A stretch of 64,000 nucleotides of DNA, taken from NCBI RefSeq assembly GCF_007795095.1, contig NZ_CP042218.1:1364001-1428000 (forward strand), given 5' to 3'. Below the pieces are notes generated by a model, which was given only the letters and a program-made list of their open reading frames with translations, did no database searches and had not been told where the DNA came from. This stretch comes from Luteimonas granuli (GTDB taxonomy: Bacteria > Pseudomonadota > Gammaproteobacteria > Xanthomonadales > Xanthomonadaceae). Within the stretch, counting starts at the first letter, position 1. Every line of letters starts with the position of its first letter. The translations under genes were made by a program, and so were the position numbers. This document shows, one piece after another, positions 1-10,291 of the stretch.

Positions 1-759
1 GTCGTAGCCGGGCTGCATACGCAGCTCCAGCGGATGGCCGGCGGCCTCGCAGGCGGCCTGCAGCAGGTGCGGGCGGAGCTGGCTCTCGAGGAATTCGTCG
101 GCCTCGCCCTGGTCCACGAGGAGCGGCAGCCGCTCCTTCGCGGACTTCACCAGTTCGACCGCGTCATGCTGCTTCCAGGCCTCGCGGTCGTCGCCGAGGT
201 AGGCCGACAGCGCCTTCTCGCCCCAGGGCACCTGCGAGGGCGCCACGATCGGCGAGAACGCCGACACGCTGCGGTAGCGCCCGGGATTGCGCAGGGCGAT
301 GGTCAGCGCGCCGTGGCCGCCCATCGAATGCCCGCTGATCGCGCGGCGGTCGCTGGCGGCGGGGTCGGCCTCGACCCAGGCCGGAAGCTCGTCGACGATG
401 TAGTCGTACATGCGGTAGTGCGCCGCCCACGGCTCCTGCGTCGCGTTGACGTAGAAGCCGGCGCCCTTGCCGAGGTCGTAGCCCTCGGCGTCGGCGACGT
501 CGTTGCCGCGCGGGCTGGTGTCCGGCGCGACGATGATGATCCCGTGCTCGGCCGCGTAGCGCTGGGCGCCGGCCTTGGTGATGAAGTTCTGCTCGGTGCA
601 GGTCAGGCCGCTGAGCCAGTACAGCACCGGGCAGGGACCGTCGGCCGCCTGCGGCGGAAGGTACACGCCCACGGTCATGTCGCAGCCGAGCACCTCCGAG
701 CGGTGGCGGTACACGTCCTGCCAGCCACCGAACGACGCGCGATGTTCAATCCGTTCCAC
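1..759 (-). CDS. fghA: S-formylglutathione hydrolase (3' end off window)
   Basis: Serine esterase that hydrolyses S-formylglutathione to formate and glutathione, the last step of glutathione-dependent formaldehyde oxidation in the cytosol. Visible are 253 codons of a family usually about 275-285 residues long; the C-terminus lies beyond base 1. The GTG start at 759 gives the family N-terminus (ERIEHRASFGGWQ) and has a strong GGAGG ribosome site about 7 bases upstream. The nucleophile is in GHSMGG (Ser about 145). The oxyanion region LSGLTCTEQNF and the AxDTSPRG stretch are also family hallmarks. It is the third gene of the frmR-adhC-fghA unit, separated from adhC by a REP-like hairpin that may trim or attenuate the transcript. 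Identification is secure. Confidence 0.95.
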   Translation of the reverse strand, partial: MERIEHRASFGGWQDVYRHRSEVLGCDMTVGVYLPPQAADGPCPVLYWLSGLTCTEQNFITKAGAQRYAAEHGIIIVAPDTSPRGNDVADAEGYDLGKGAGFYVNATQEPWAAHYRMYDYIVDELPAWVEADPAASDRRAISGHSMGGHGALTIALRNPGRYRSVSAFSPIVAPSQVPWGEKALSAYLGDDREAWKQHDAVELVKSAKERLPLLVDQGEADEFLESQLRPHLLQAACEAAGHPLELRMQPGYD

Positions 760-782
760 AAACCACCTCCAGGATAAAAAGC

Positions 783-851
783 TGTAGGAGCGGCTATAGC
801 CGCGAACCGTTCTGGCGGCGAGCCGCCATCGCGGCTGTAGCCGCTCCTACA
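783..851. repeat. REP-like inverted repeat between adhC and fghA
   Basis: Two 23-base arms (783-805 and 829-851) are reverse complements with one mismatch and begin and end with TGTAGGAGCGGC / GCCGCTCCTACA. A second small palindrome (GGCGGC-GAGCCGCC) sits in the centre. This matches the REP elements scattered through Xanthomonadaceae and pseudomonad genomes. It lies in the short gap between two co-directional genes, where REPs usually act as transcript stabilisers or attenuators. A related half-site occurs near 46402-46424. Confidence 0.75.
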
Positions 852-885
852 GGTGCCGGCCAGATCGGGCCGGGGCGTAGCTTGG

Positions 886-2291
<1,406 letters not shown>

Positions 2292-2305
2292 GGAGGCGGT
2301 CCGGC

Positions 2306-2325
2306 TGATAGTGGGGGGTAGTATA
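2306..2325 (-). promoter_or_regulatory. FrmR operator overlapping the frmR -10 element
   Basis: On the plus strand this reads TGATAGTGGGGGGTAGTATA: a six-G tract flanked by A/T-rich inverted half-sites, the known architecture of FrmR/RcnR operators. On the minus strand the right end supplies TATACT (2320-2325), a good -10 hexamer, so a bound repressor would block the promoter. No good -35 hexamer is seen. It lies 15 bases upstream of the frmR start codon. Confidence 0.7.
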
Positions 2326-2376
2326 GCCGCACGCGCCGCGATCAGCCACCGCGCCCTGCGCCCCCCTGGGCGGGAC

Positions 2377-4182
2377 TCAGCGCTCCAGCACGTGGATCGG
2401 CTGCCCGCAGCGCTTGGCTTCGCGCTTGGCGCGAGCGGCACGGGAGGCGATCTCCTCGGCGCTGCCACGCTCGCCCGGCTCGACCCGGACCACGCCGATG
2501 GTCAGCGTGGTCAGCGGGAAGGTCGCGTAGCGGCCGCTGCGGTCCTCACCCTCGAGCACGCCGCGCTCGCGGTCCCCGGCGTCGAACAGGCCCAGCGCCG
2601 CCGCGTTGAACTCGGCCACCGCCCGCTCGCAGCGCACGCGCCAGTCATCGCTCTGCATCAGCATCACGAAGTCGTCGCCGCCGACGTGGCCGACGAAGTC
2701 CCAGCGCGGGTCCACGTGGCGCAGCAGGGTGCTTGCGACCAGCTGGATCATGCGGTCGCCGAGGAAGTAGCCGTACTGGTCGTTGTAGGGCTTGAAGTGG
2801 TTGAGATCGCCATAGCAGGCGATGAAGCCCTGGCCGGTCTCCAGCAGCCGGCCGATGTGCTCGGTGATCGGGATGTTGCCCGGAAGCTGGGTCAGCGGAT
2901 TGGCGTAGCGCGCGGCGTCGATGCGCAGCTCGGTCACGCGGCGCACCAGGGCCTCGCCCGTGCCGACGCCGCGATAGCGCCCGTCCTCGGTGATGATGAA
3001 GCCGTCGTGCAGGTAGCGCTGGTCCTCGCCGAGAAGGATCTGCGACATCTCGTCCAGGCTCTGCTGCACGTCGCTCACCACCGGCGAGCTGTTCATGTGC
3101 ACCGTGCAGGGCTTCCGGCCCAGCAGTTCGCGCGCGAAGGGCTGCGCCATCTGCTCGTTGAAGACGCGGCGGTTGATCAGCCCCACCGGCACCTGATGGC
3201 GGTCCACCACCGGGATCGCGCTCAGCTCCGGGTTCTGCCGGAACAGCAGTTCGGCGTCCTGGTTGGTGGCGGTGTCGCGGATGCTCGGCGCCTCGATCAG
3301 CATGTGTCCCGCCAGCACGCGGCGGAACGCCGATGGCCGGTGCGCGCGCGGCCACACCTGGATCCTCTGTCCGGCTTCGGCGCGCACCGACTCCGGGACC
3401 TCGCGCGAGATATCGGCCGAGGGCCGGCCCAGCAGATAGCCCTGCACGTAGGGGATGCCAAGGTCGCGCAGCACGCGCAGGTCCTCGATCCGCTCGAGCC
3501 CTTCGGCGATCAGCTCGGTGCCGAAGCCCTCGGCCACCTGCACCAGCGCCTTGAGGATGGTGAGCCGGCCGGGGCTGTCGGCCAGGCCCTGGACCAGGAA
3601 GCGGTCGATCTTGACGAATTCCGGCGACAGTTCGTGCCAGAGCTCGAAGTTGGAGTGGCCGTTGCCGAAGTCGTCCAGCGCCACGCGCACGCCCGCGGCG
3701 CGGAGGTAGCCGATCGCATCCGCCAGCCGGCCGCAATCATCGACGATGTCGCGCTCGGTGATCTCGATGACATAGCTGCGCAGGTCGCGCTCGCCGACCT
3801 TCAGCGCGTCCAGCACCTCGCGGGGATGCGCGCAGCCGTCCGTGATCGCGCGTGCACTGATGTTCACCAGCAGCAGCCCGCCGGCCGCGAAATCGTAGCC
3901 GGCCGCGGCGCGGCGCATGGCCTCGAGCTCCAGCACGGCCAGGCGGCCCTCGCCGCGCACATGCTCGAGCAACACCAGCGGCGAGCTGCCGTCCTCGGGG
4001 CGCATCAGCGCCTCGTGCGCGATCACGCGATGGTCGTACAGGCGCACGATCGGCTGGTAGGCCATGCCGAAGCCGGGGAACGCCGCCGCGGGCCTCGCGA
4101 CGGGGGATGCGTGCGCGGTCATGCCTGCACCTGCGGACACGGGAGATCCGTGGCCGGCCATTACAGCGACCGGCTGTGACAC
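2377..4182 (-). CDS. EAL-CBS-GGDEF cyclic-di-GMP signalling protein
   Basis: Cytosolic c-di-GMP turnover protein of 601 residues without membrane segments. The order is an N-terminal EAL phosphodiesterase domain (about 37-275), a central pair of CBS-type segments (about 290-410) and a C-terminal GGDEF domain (about 430-590). The EAL catalytic set looks complete: EALMR at 57-61, LVNIS, EITER, ALDDFGNG, VKIDR, AEGLE and QGYLLG. The GGDEF signature is GGDDF (501-505), with Asp replacing the usual fourth-position Glu. The protein is therefore most likely a phosphodiesterase whose GGDEF domain is weak or regulatory; this is inference. The start could also be a later Met. Adenine-nucleotide sensing by CBS is possible. 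Confidence 0.85.
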   Translation of the reverse strand: MSQPVAVMAGHGSPVSAGAGMTAHASPVARPAAAFPGFGMAYQPIVRLYDHRVIAHEALMRPEDGSSPLVLLEHVRGEGRLAVLELEAMRRAAAGYDFAAGGLLLVNISARAITDGCAHPREVLDALKVGERDLRSYVIEITERDIVDDCGRLADAIGYLRAAGVRVALDDFGNGHSNFELWHELSPEFVKIDRFLVQGLADSPGRLTILKALVQVAEGFGTELIAEGLERIEDLRVLRDLGIPYVQGYLLGRPSADISREVPESVRAEAGQRIQVWPRAHRPSAFRRVLAGHMLIEAPSIRDTATNQDAELLFRQNPELSAIPVVDRHQVPVGLINRRVFNEQMAQPFARELLGRKPCTVHMNSSPVVSDVQQSLDEMSQILLGEDQRYLHDGFIITEDGRYRGVGTGEALVRRVTELRIDAARYANPLTQLPGNIPITEHIGRLLETGQGFIACYGDLNHFKPYNDQYGYFLGDRMIQLVASTLLRHVDPRWDFVGHVGGDDFVMLMQSDDWRVRCERAVAEFNAAALGLFDAGDRERGVLEGEDRSGRYATFPLTTLTIGVVRVEPGERGSAEEIASRAARAKREAKRCGQPIHVLER

Positions 4183-4199
4183 ATGCGTGTCGGGCGGGC

Positions 4200-4832
4200 T
4201 CAGCCCTGCGCGGGCATCAGCGCCTCGTCCTTCGCCTTCGCGCGCAGGTAGGCCTCGCGTCCGCGCAGGCGCTCGGCCCAGGCGGTGAACGCCGGCCTCT
4301 CCGGGATCGACTTGAAGGCCAGCCCGAAGTCGACCTGGCTGCCGACGTAGACGTCCGCCGCGCTGAAGCGCTCGCCCAGCAGCCAGGGCGAGGCCGACGC
4401 GGCCGCCTGCTCCAGCGTGGCCATCGTCTGGTCATAGCTCCCGTAGCCGACGAAACCCGCCTTCTCCGGCGGCGGCAACTGGCCCAGCGCGTTCGCCGTG
4501 ACCGCCGCCTCGACCGGGCCCGCGGCGAAGAACATCCAGCGCAGATACGGGCCGCGCAACGGATCGTCGACCGCCGGCGCCAGGCCCGCCTGCGGGAAGG
4601 CGTCGGCCAGATAGACGCAGATCGCCGCCGCCTCGGTCACGACCACTCCGCGATGCTCCAGCGCCGGCACCTTGCCCATCGGATTGATGGCCAGGTATTC
4701 CGGGGACTTCATGCTCTTGCCGTACTCCTGCACCACGGTGCGGTACTCGACGCCGAGTTCCTCGAGCATCCAGCGCACGATCCGGCCGCGCGACATGGGG
4801 TTGGTGTGGAAGACGAGTCCGGTGTCTGTCAT
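4200..4832 (-). CDS. glutathione S-transferase family protein
   Basis: Cytosolic GST of 210 residues, full length. The N-terminal thioredoxin-like domain (about 4-80) begins with FHTNPMSRGRIVRWML, giving a Ser near residue 14 as candidate thiol-activating residue. It contains INPMGKVPAL with the conserved cis-Pro and the TEAAAICVYLAD glutathione-binding segment. The helical C-terminal domain follows. The substrate cannot be told from sequence. It lies between a c-di-GMP protein and ppc on the same strand with gaps of 17 and 88 bases, and may be transcribed alone or with the upstream ppc. Confidence 0.9.
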   Translation of the reverse strand: MTDTGLVFHTNPMSRGRIVRWMLEELGVEYRTVVQEYGKSMKSPEYLAINPMGKVPALEHRGVVVTEAAAICVYLADAFPQAGLAPAVDDPLRGPYLRWMFFAAGPVEAAVTANALGQLPPPEKAGFVGYGSYDQTMATLEQAAASASPWLLGERFSAADVYVGSQVDFGLAFKSIPERPAFTAWAERLRGREAYLRAKAKDEALMPAQG

Positions 4833-4920
4833 GGGCGTGCTCGCGGAGTCGGGGACTGACGCGCACCTTACTCCGGCCGCGGCCGCCGCGGGTGCCCGGT
4901 GGGCCCGGGACCGGTGCGGA

Positions 4921-7701
4921 TCACCCGGTGTTCTGGATTCCCGCGGCGATCCCGTTGACCGTCGCGAACAGCGCCCGCAGCAGCCCGTCGTCCTCGCGCC
5001 CGCCCTCGCGCCAGCGTCGCAGCAGTTCGACCTGCAGCAGGCTGATCGGGTCGACGTAGGGATTGCGCAGGCGGATCGACAGGCGCAGGCGGTAGTCGCC
5101 GGCGAGCAGCTCGTCCTCGCCCTTGATCGCGAGGATGGCGTCGCGGGTGCGCGCGAACTCGGCGGCGATGCCGGGGAAGAACACGCCGTGCGCGTCGCCG
5201 GCCAGGCGCGAGTAGCATTCGAAGATGTCGAGGTCCGACTTGGCGAGCAGCATCTCGACGTCGTCGAGCATGGCGGCGAAGAAGGGCCAGTCGCGCGCCA
5301 TTTCCGACATGGCCTCCAGGCCGTGCCCGTCGATCCCGCGCTGCAGCGCGTGGCCGACGCCGTACCAGCCGGTCAGGCCGGAACGGTTCTGCGACCACGA
5401 GAACACCCAGGGAATCGCGCGCAGGTTGGCGATGCCGCCCTCGCGCCGCCGCGACGGACGCGAGCCGATCTGCAGGCGTTCGATCACGTCGACCGGCGTG
5501 GCCGCGCGGAAGTAGCCGTCGAATCCCGGGTCTTCGTGCACCAGCGCCCGGTAGCAGGCACGCGAATCCGCGGCGAGCGCGTCGGCCACCGCGCGCCAGG
5601 CGCGTGCACGCGGCTCCGGCGGGCGCGGCCGCAGGCTGGCGCGCAGCACGGCACCGCTCATCTGCTCGAGGTTGCGCAGGGCCAGGGCGCGGATGCCGTA
5701 CTTGCGGTGGATCACCTCGCCCTGCTCGGTCACGCGCAGGCGGCCGTCGACCGAGCCGCGCGGCGCGGCGATGATCGCGCGCTCGGTCTTGCCGCCGCCG
5801 CGGCTGACCGAACCGCCGCGGCCGTGGAAGAACACCAGGCGCACGCCGGCCCCGCGCGCCAGCCGCATCAGGTCCACCTGGGCGCGCTGCAGCGCCCAGC
5901 GCGAGGCCAGCAGGCCGCTGTCCTTGGCGCTGTCGGAGTAGCCGAGCATCACCACCTGGCGGTCGCCGCGGGCGCGCACGTGGCGGCGGTAGACGGGATC
6001 GTCGAACAGCGCGCGCATGACGCCGGCGGCGGCCTCGAGGTCGTCGACGGTCTCGAACAGGGGGGCGACGTCGAGCGGGACTTCGCCCTCTCCGTCGCCG
6101 TCTCCGCCGCCCTCGACGCAGCCCGCGATCCGCGCCAGCGCGAGCACCGCCAGCGCATCGGCGGCGCTGCGGCTCATGCTGACGATGTAGGGGCCGAAGG
6201 CATCGGCGCCGTAGCGGGCGCGCGCGGACTTCACGGTGCGGAAGACGTCGAGCGTCGGCGCGGCGGCCGTCGCATCGGGCGCGGCCGGCAGCGGTGACGC
6301 GATCAGCGCGTGCAGCCGCGCCAGCCGCTCCTCCAGCGGCCGCTCGACCCAGTCGGCGACGCCTTCGAGCTCGCCCAGCGCCGCATCGTGTGCCGCCGAG
6401 TCCTGGCGCAGGTCCAGGGCGGCCATGTGGAAGCCGAAGCTCGTGACCCGCCGCCGCAGCCGGCCCAGCGCGAAGCGGCCCGCGTGCTCCCCACGGTTGT
6501 TGGCGAGGCTGGCATCGATCAGGTCGAGGTCCGCCAGGAACTCCCGCACGTCGGCATAGGCGCCGCCGGCACGGACGCAGCCGTCGGCATCGGCGCCCTC
6601 GTCCTGCGCGGCCGTCGCCTCCAGCCGCGCCGACATCAGCTCCATCAGCTGCCGGTACGGCATGTCGGCCTGGCGCGCACGCAGCCTGGCCGCCGCCTCC
6701 GGCATCGCGTCCCGGTACTCGGCCAGGCGCGCCTCCACGACGGCATCGATGCCGGCGCGGTCGCGGGTCTGCGTCAGCACCTGCCCCAGCGCGCGCAGCT
6801 CGTCGCGGTAGAGCCCCAGCACCTGCGCCCGCTGCGCGGCCAGCGCCGCCTCGACGGTCGCGGCGCCGACGTTGGGATTGCCGTCCATGTCGCCGCCCAC
6901 CCAGGTGCCGAAGCGCAGCACATCGGGCAGGGCGATGCGCTCGCCCCAGGCCGCCTCGACCGCGTCGGCGAAGACCTCGTAGAACGCCGGCAGGACCCGG
7001 AACAGCACGCCCAGGTAGTGGCCGACGTGGTCGACTTCGTCGATCACCGTCGGCTTCAGCGGCGACGCCTCGGAGGTCTGCCAGGTCGTGGCCAGCGCCT
7101 GGCGGATGCGCGCCTCGTCGCTCAGGCGCTCGTCGGGCGTGCGCGTGCGGTCGATGTCGGCCACCAGCCGTTCGACGATCACCCGCTCCTTGGCCAGCAG
7201 CGCGCGGCGCACCGCTTCAGTGGGGTGCGCCGTGAACACCGGTTCCACCCGCATCCGCGGCAGCAGCGCCCGCAATTCATCCAGCGTGACGCCCTCGGCG
7301 TGCAGCGCGCCCAGCACCGCTTCCAGGCCGCCCGGCTGCGGACCCTCCTCGCCGCGCTGGTGGTCGCGGCGGCGGCGGATGCGGTGCACGCGCTCGGCCA
7401 GGTTGATCGCACCGAACCAGGCCGAGAAGGCGCGCACCAGCGCGTCCGCGTTCTCCGGCGACACCCGCGCCAGTTCCGCGGCCAGTCCATCGACCGGCTC
7501 TCCGTGCTCGCGCCGCGCGATCGCCGCCCGGCGCACGGCTTCCACCCGCTCCAGCAGCGCCGGCGAGACCTGCTCGGCGAGCATGTCGCCCACCATCGCG
7601 CCCAGACGGCGCACGTCGTCGCGCAACAGGGCGTCGGTTTCCGCGAAGTCGAGCGGTTCGCGCAATGACGGGGCGGATGCCGTGCCGGGGATATCGTTCA
7701 T
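4921..7701 (-). CDS. ppc: phosphoenolpyruvate carboxylase
   Basis: Anaplerotic enzyme making oxaloacetate from PEP and bicarbonate. It has 926 residues, full length for the bacterial type. Diagnostic motifs are FTAHPTE (catalytic His), VMLGYSDSAKDSG, the mobile glycine-rich loop FFHGRGGSVSRGGG and RAIPWVFSWSQNR, and the conserved C-terminus ends in NGIAAGIQNTG. An acidic patch around GADADG and a short Gly/Asp/Glu-rich insert near the middle (DGDGEGE) are mild local expansions. No clear ribosome site precedes the ATG. Allosteric control by acetyl-CoA and aspartate is typical of the family. Confidence 0.97.
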   Translation of the reverse strand: MNDIPGTASAPSLREPLDFAETDALLRDDVRRLGAMVGDMLAEQVSPALLERVEAVRRAAIARREHGEPVDGLAAELARVSPENADALVRAFSAWFGAINLAERVHRIRRRRDHQRGEEGPQPGGLEAVLGALHAEGVTLDELRALLPRMRVEPVFTAHPTEAVRRALLAKERVIVERLVADIDRTRTPDERLSDEARIRQALATTWQTSEASPLKPTVIDEVDHVGHYLGVLFRVLPAFYEVFADAVEAAWGERIALPDVLRFGTWVGGDMDGNPNVGAATVEAALAAQRAQVLGLYRDELRALGQVLTQTRDRAGIDAVVEARLAEYRDAMPEAAARLRARQADMPYRQLMELMSARLEATAAQDEGADADGCVRAGGAYADVREFLADLDLIDASLANNRGEHAGRFALGRLRRRVTSFGFHMAALDLRQDSAAHDAALGELEGVADWVERPLEERLARLHALIASPLPAAPDATAAAPTLDVFRTVKSARARYGADAFGPYIVSMSRSAADALAVLALARIAGCVEGGGDGDGEGEVPLDVAPLFETVDDLEAAAGVMRALFDDPVYRRHVRARGDRQVVMLGYSDSAKDSGLLASRWALQRAQVDLMRLARGAGVRLVFFHGRGGSVSRGGGKTERAIIAAPRGSVDGRLRVTEQGEVIHRKYGIRALALRNLEQMSGAVLRASLRPRPPEPRARAWRAVADALAADSRACYRALVHEDPGFDGYFRAATPVDVIERLQIGSRPSRRREGGIANLRAIPWVFSWSQNRSGLTGWYGVGHALQRGIDGHGLEAMSEMARDWPFFAAMLDDVEMLLAKSDLDIFECYSRLAGDAHGVFFPGIAAEFARTRDAILAIKGEDELLAGDYRLRLSIRLRNPYVDPISLLQVELLRRWREGGREDDGLLRALFATVNGIAAGIQNTG

Positions 7702-7845
7702 GTCCGCAGCCTACAACGGGTATTCACCAAAATGACCGCGCGCAGCGCCGCAAAATCCTGCCGGAAAATTCACGCGCGTTGAATCGCGAAAGGCGCCTCC
7801 TGTCGGTGCCGGATAACGGCTCGACTTTGCATTGGAGATATCGAA

Positions 7846-7989
7846 ATGCCGACCCAGAAGACCCCTGGCACCCAGGACCAGCAAGGCAAGCACGCGCCCA
7901 GCCAGCAGGAAGGCAAACAGCACCAGCAAGGACAGCAGGGACAGCAGGGACAGCGCCAGGACCAGCAGAAACGCGACGAACGCCGCTAG
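7846..7989 (+). CDS. small Gln/Gly-rich protein, 47 aa
   Basis: Short ORF with a good GGAG ribosome site eight bases before the ATG and a strong terminator 23 bases after the stop, so it looks like a complete single-gene unit. Seventeen of 47 residues are Gln, with repeated GQQ units in the middle (residues 29-36) and a charged, Arg-rich end. There is no signal peptide, membrane segment or Cys. It should be disordered and very hydrophilic. It resembles in style the small stress-associated hydrophilic proteins of proteobacteria, but no family is recognised and the function is unknown. Confidence 0.6.
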   Translation: MPTQKTPGTQDQQGKHAPSQQEGKQHQQGQQGQQGQRQDQQKRDERR

Positions 7990-8011
7990 GCGTCACTCCA
8001 CGGCAACACAG

Positions 8012-8034
8012 CGCCCCCTTCGCGGGGGCGTTTC
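8012..8034 (+). terminator. rho-independent terminator after the small Gln-rich ORF
   Basis: A perfect 7-bp stem, CGCCCCC (8012-8018) and GGGGGCG (8024-8030), with a 5-base loop is followed by TTT. It sits between the convergent small ORF and gshA. The T-run is only on the plus side. Confidence 0.75.
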
Positions 8035-8062
8035 GCTGTCCGCCATCGCCGTGCGCCGCGCG

Positions 8063-9430
8063 TCAGTATGCGAACTCGCGGAACACCCGGTCGATGTCGC
8101 CGCCCCACTCGCCGTGGTACAGCGCCAGCTTGCGCTCGGCCGGGGTCTCGTTGGCCTCGGCGAACTCGATCAGCGGGTCGAGGAAGTGGCACTCGTCCTG
8201 GCCCTGGTCGTTGCGGCGGTCGCGGCGCGCGAGGCCGGCCGCGGAGATCTCCAGCGCGCGCAGGGCGAGGTCGCGCACGGTGCCGCCGCGGAACGGCAGC
8301 TTGAGCGCGTGCTTCGGCACCCCGTCGCGCAGGGCGTGGCGCTCGGCCAGCGTGAAGTCCTTCACCAGGTCCCAGGCGGCGTCCAGCGAGGCGTCGTCGT
8401 ACAGCAGGCCGACCCAAAAGGCGGGCAGCGCGCAGATCCTGTTCCACGGCCCGCCGTCGGCGCCGCGCATCTCCAGGAACTTCTTCAGCCGCACCTCGGG
8501 GAAGGCGGTGGTCATGTGGTCGGTCCAGTCGGTGAGCGTGGGCAGCTCGCCGGGCAGCGCGGGCAGCCTGCCTTCCATGAAGTCGCGGAACGACTGGCCG
8601 CTGGCATCGTGGTAGGTGCCGCCGCGGTGCACGAAGTACATCGGCACGTCGAGCATGTAGTCGACGTAGCGCTCGAAGCCGAAGCCGTCCTCGAACACGA
8701 AGTCGAGCATGCCGGTGCGGTCGGGATCGGTGTCGGTCCAGATGTGCGAGCGGTAGCTGAGGAAGCCGTTGGGCCGGCCTTCGGTGAACGGCGAGTCGGC
8801 GAACAGCGCGGTCGCGATCGGCTGCAGCGCCAGCGACGCGCGGAACTTCTTCACCATGTCGGCTTCGCTGCCGAAGTCCAGGTTGACCTGCACCGTGCAG
8901 GTGCGCGTCATCATGTCCAGGCCCAGGCCGCCGACCTTCGGCATGTAGGCGCGCATGATCCGGTAGCGGTCCTTCGGCATCCACGGCATGTCCGCGCGCG
9001 CCCACTTGGGCTGGAAGCCCATGCCGAGGAAGCCCAGTCGCAGGTCGTCGGCGATGGTCTTGAGCTCGAACAGGTGGCTGCCGACCTCGCGGCAGGTGTC
9101 GTGGATCGTTTCCAGCGGCGCGCCCGAAAGTTCCAGCTGGCCCGCGGGCTCGAGCGTGACCGAGGCGGCGTCCTTGGACAGCGCGATCACCTGCCCGTGC
9201 TCCTCCACGCGCTCCCAGCCGTAGCGGGTCAGGCCCTCGAGCAGCGCCCCGATGCCGCGCTCGCCCTCCCAGGCGGGTGGCCGCAGGTCGTCCAGGCGGA
9301 AGCCGAACTTCTCGTGCTCCGTGCCGATGCGCCAGGCGTCCGGCGGCTTCGGGCCGGTGGCGAGATAGGCGACGAGTTCGTCGCGCGAGCGGAGTGGAGC
9401 CTCGGGCGGGGTCGGTTCTGGGCTGGTCAC
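8063..9430 (-). CDS. gshA: glutamate-cysteine ligase (plant/proteobacterial type)
   Basis: ATP-dependent ligase making gamma-glutamylcysteine, the first step of glutathione synthesis. The GTG start at 9430 gives 455 residues beginning [18 protein letters not shown], the usual size for the GCS2-like ligase of alpha- and gammaproteobacteria and plants. A longer reading to 9886 would run into the divergent VIT gene and is not family-like. Recognisable segments are [11 protein letters not shown] (substrate-binding N-terminus), [13 protein letters not shown] and [10 protein letters not shown]. The E. coli GshA family is unrelated in length and motifs. Glutathione is needed by the formaldehyde operon and GST in this window. 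Confidence 0.93.
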   Translation of the reverse strand: MTSPEPTPPEAPLRSRDELVAYLATGPKPPDAWRIGTEHEKFGFRLDDLRPPAWEGERGIGALLEGLTRYGWERVEEHGQVIALSKDAASVTLEPAGQLELSGAPLETIHDTCREVGSHLFELKTIADDLRLGFLGMGFQPKWARADMPWMPKDRYRIMRAYMPKVGGLGLDMMTRTCTVQVNLDFGSEADMVKKFRASLALQPIATALFADSPFTEGRPNGFLSYRSHIWTDTDPDRTGMLDFVFEDGFGFERYVDYMLDVPMYFVHRGGTYHDASGQSFRDFMEGRLPALPGELPTLTDWTDHMTTAFPEVRLKKFLEMRGADGGPWNRICALPAFWVGLLYDDASLDAAWDLVKDFTLAERHALRDGVPKHALKLPFRGGTVRDLALRALEISAAGLARRDRRNDQGQDECHFLDPLIEFAEANETPAERKLALYHGEWGGDIDRVFREFAY

Positions 9431-9584
9431 GTGGTGCACTCGTCGACGCTTGTGGGGCAAGGCGACCGGTGACAGCCCGGCGCTGGAATGCGTCACTATA
9501 TCGCGTGCCCCGCGACCTTCCGCCGACAGCGGCGGATCGCAGCATCGCCGCCAGCGGCGCAATCGACCTGTGAGGTAACCCGCA

Positions 9585-10274
9585 ATGCCGCCTCCCGAAC
9601 ACCACCGCAGCGGACGCGCCGGCTGGCTGCGCGCCGCGGTCCTGGGCGCCAACGACGGCGTGGTCTCGATCGCAGGCCTGGTGGTGGGCGTGGCCGCCGC
9701 CGGCGCGGAACCGACGGTGGTGCTGGCCAGCGGCGTGGCCGGGACCGTGGCCGGTGCCTTCTCGATGGCCGCCGGCGAGTACGTCTCGGTGCACTCGCAG
9801 GCCGACACCGAACGCGCCGACCTGGCGCTGGAGCGCGAGGGCCTGCGCGACCATCCCACGCGCGAGCTCGAGGAGCTGACGGACATCTATCGCGAGCGCG
9901 GACTCGATCCGGAGCTCGCCCGCCGGGTGGCCGAAGAGCTGACCGCGCACGACGCCCTGGGAGCCCACGCCCGCGACGAGCTCGGCTACCACGAACTCAG
10001 GCAGCCGCGGCCGCTGCAGGCCGCCTTCGCCTCGTCGGCGGCCTTCATCGCGGGCGCGGCCCTGCCCATCGTGACCGCGGTGCTGGCGCCCCACGCACAC
10101 GTGGCCGGGATCACCACCGCATCGACCCTGGTCGGGCTGTCCCTGACCGGCGCCACCGCAGCCTGGCTGGGCGGCGCGCCGCTGCTGCGCGGCGCGATGC
10201 GGGTGGTGTTCTGGGGCGCGGCGGCGATGCTCGCCTCGGGCCTGATCGGCAACCTGTTCGACGTCGCCGCCTGA
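9585..10274 (+). CDS. VIT-family iron/manganese transporter
   Basis: Inner-membrane protein of the VIT1/CCC1 family, 229 residues, exporting or sequestering Fe2+/Mn2+. It has the family signatures GANDG (21-25) in the first helix and MAAGEYVSV (61-69) in the second. A cytosolic Glu-rich helical segment (about 75-135, many E/D/R) corresponds to the metal-binding domain. Three C-terminal hydrophobic segments complete a five-helix topology. It is divergent from gshA, and the leader contains a small hairpin (9520-9535). The substrate metal is not determinable from sequence. Confidence 0.9.
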   Translation: MPPPEHHRSGRAGWLRAAVLGANDGVVSIAGLVVGVAAAGAEPTVVLASGVAGTVAGAFSMAAGEYVSVHSQADTERADLALEREGLRDHPTRELEELTDIYRERGLDPELARRVAEELTAHDALGAHARDELGYHELRQPRPLQAAFASSAAFIAGAALPIVTAVLAPHAHVAGITTASTLVGLSLTGATAAWLGGAPLLRGAMRVVFWGAAAMLASGLIGNLFDVAA

Positions 10275-10291
10275 CGGACGAGCGCGGCCGC

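Noticed and set aside
9520..9535. Hairpin in the VIT leader as a metal riboswitch
   Set aside because: It is a single six-base stem with four-base loop, and none of the conserved loops of manganese or other metal riboswitches is visible.
9431..9886. In-frame N-terminal extension of gshA
   Set aside because: It overlaps the divergent VIT gene and gives a low-complexity leader. The GTG at 9430 gives the family length.
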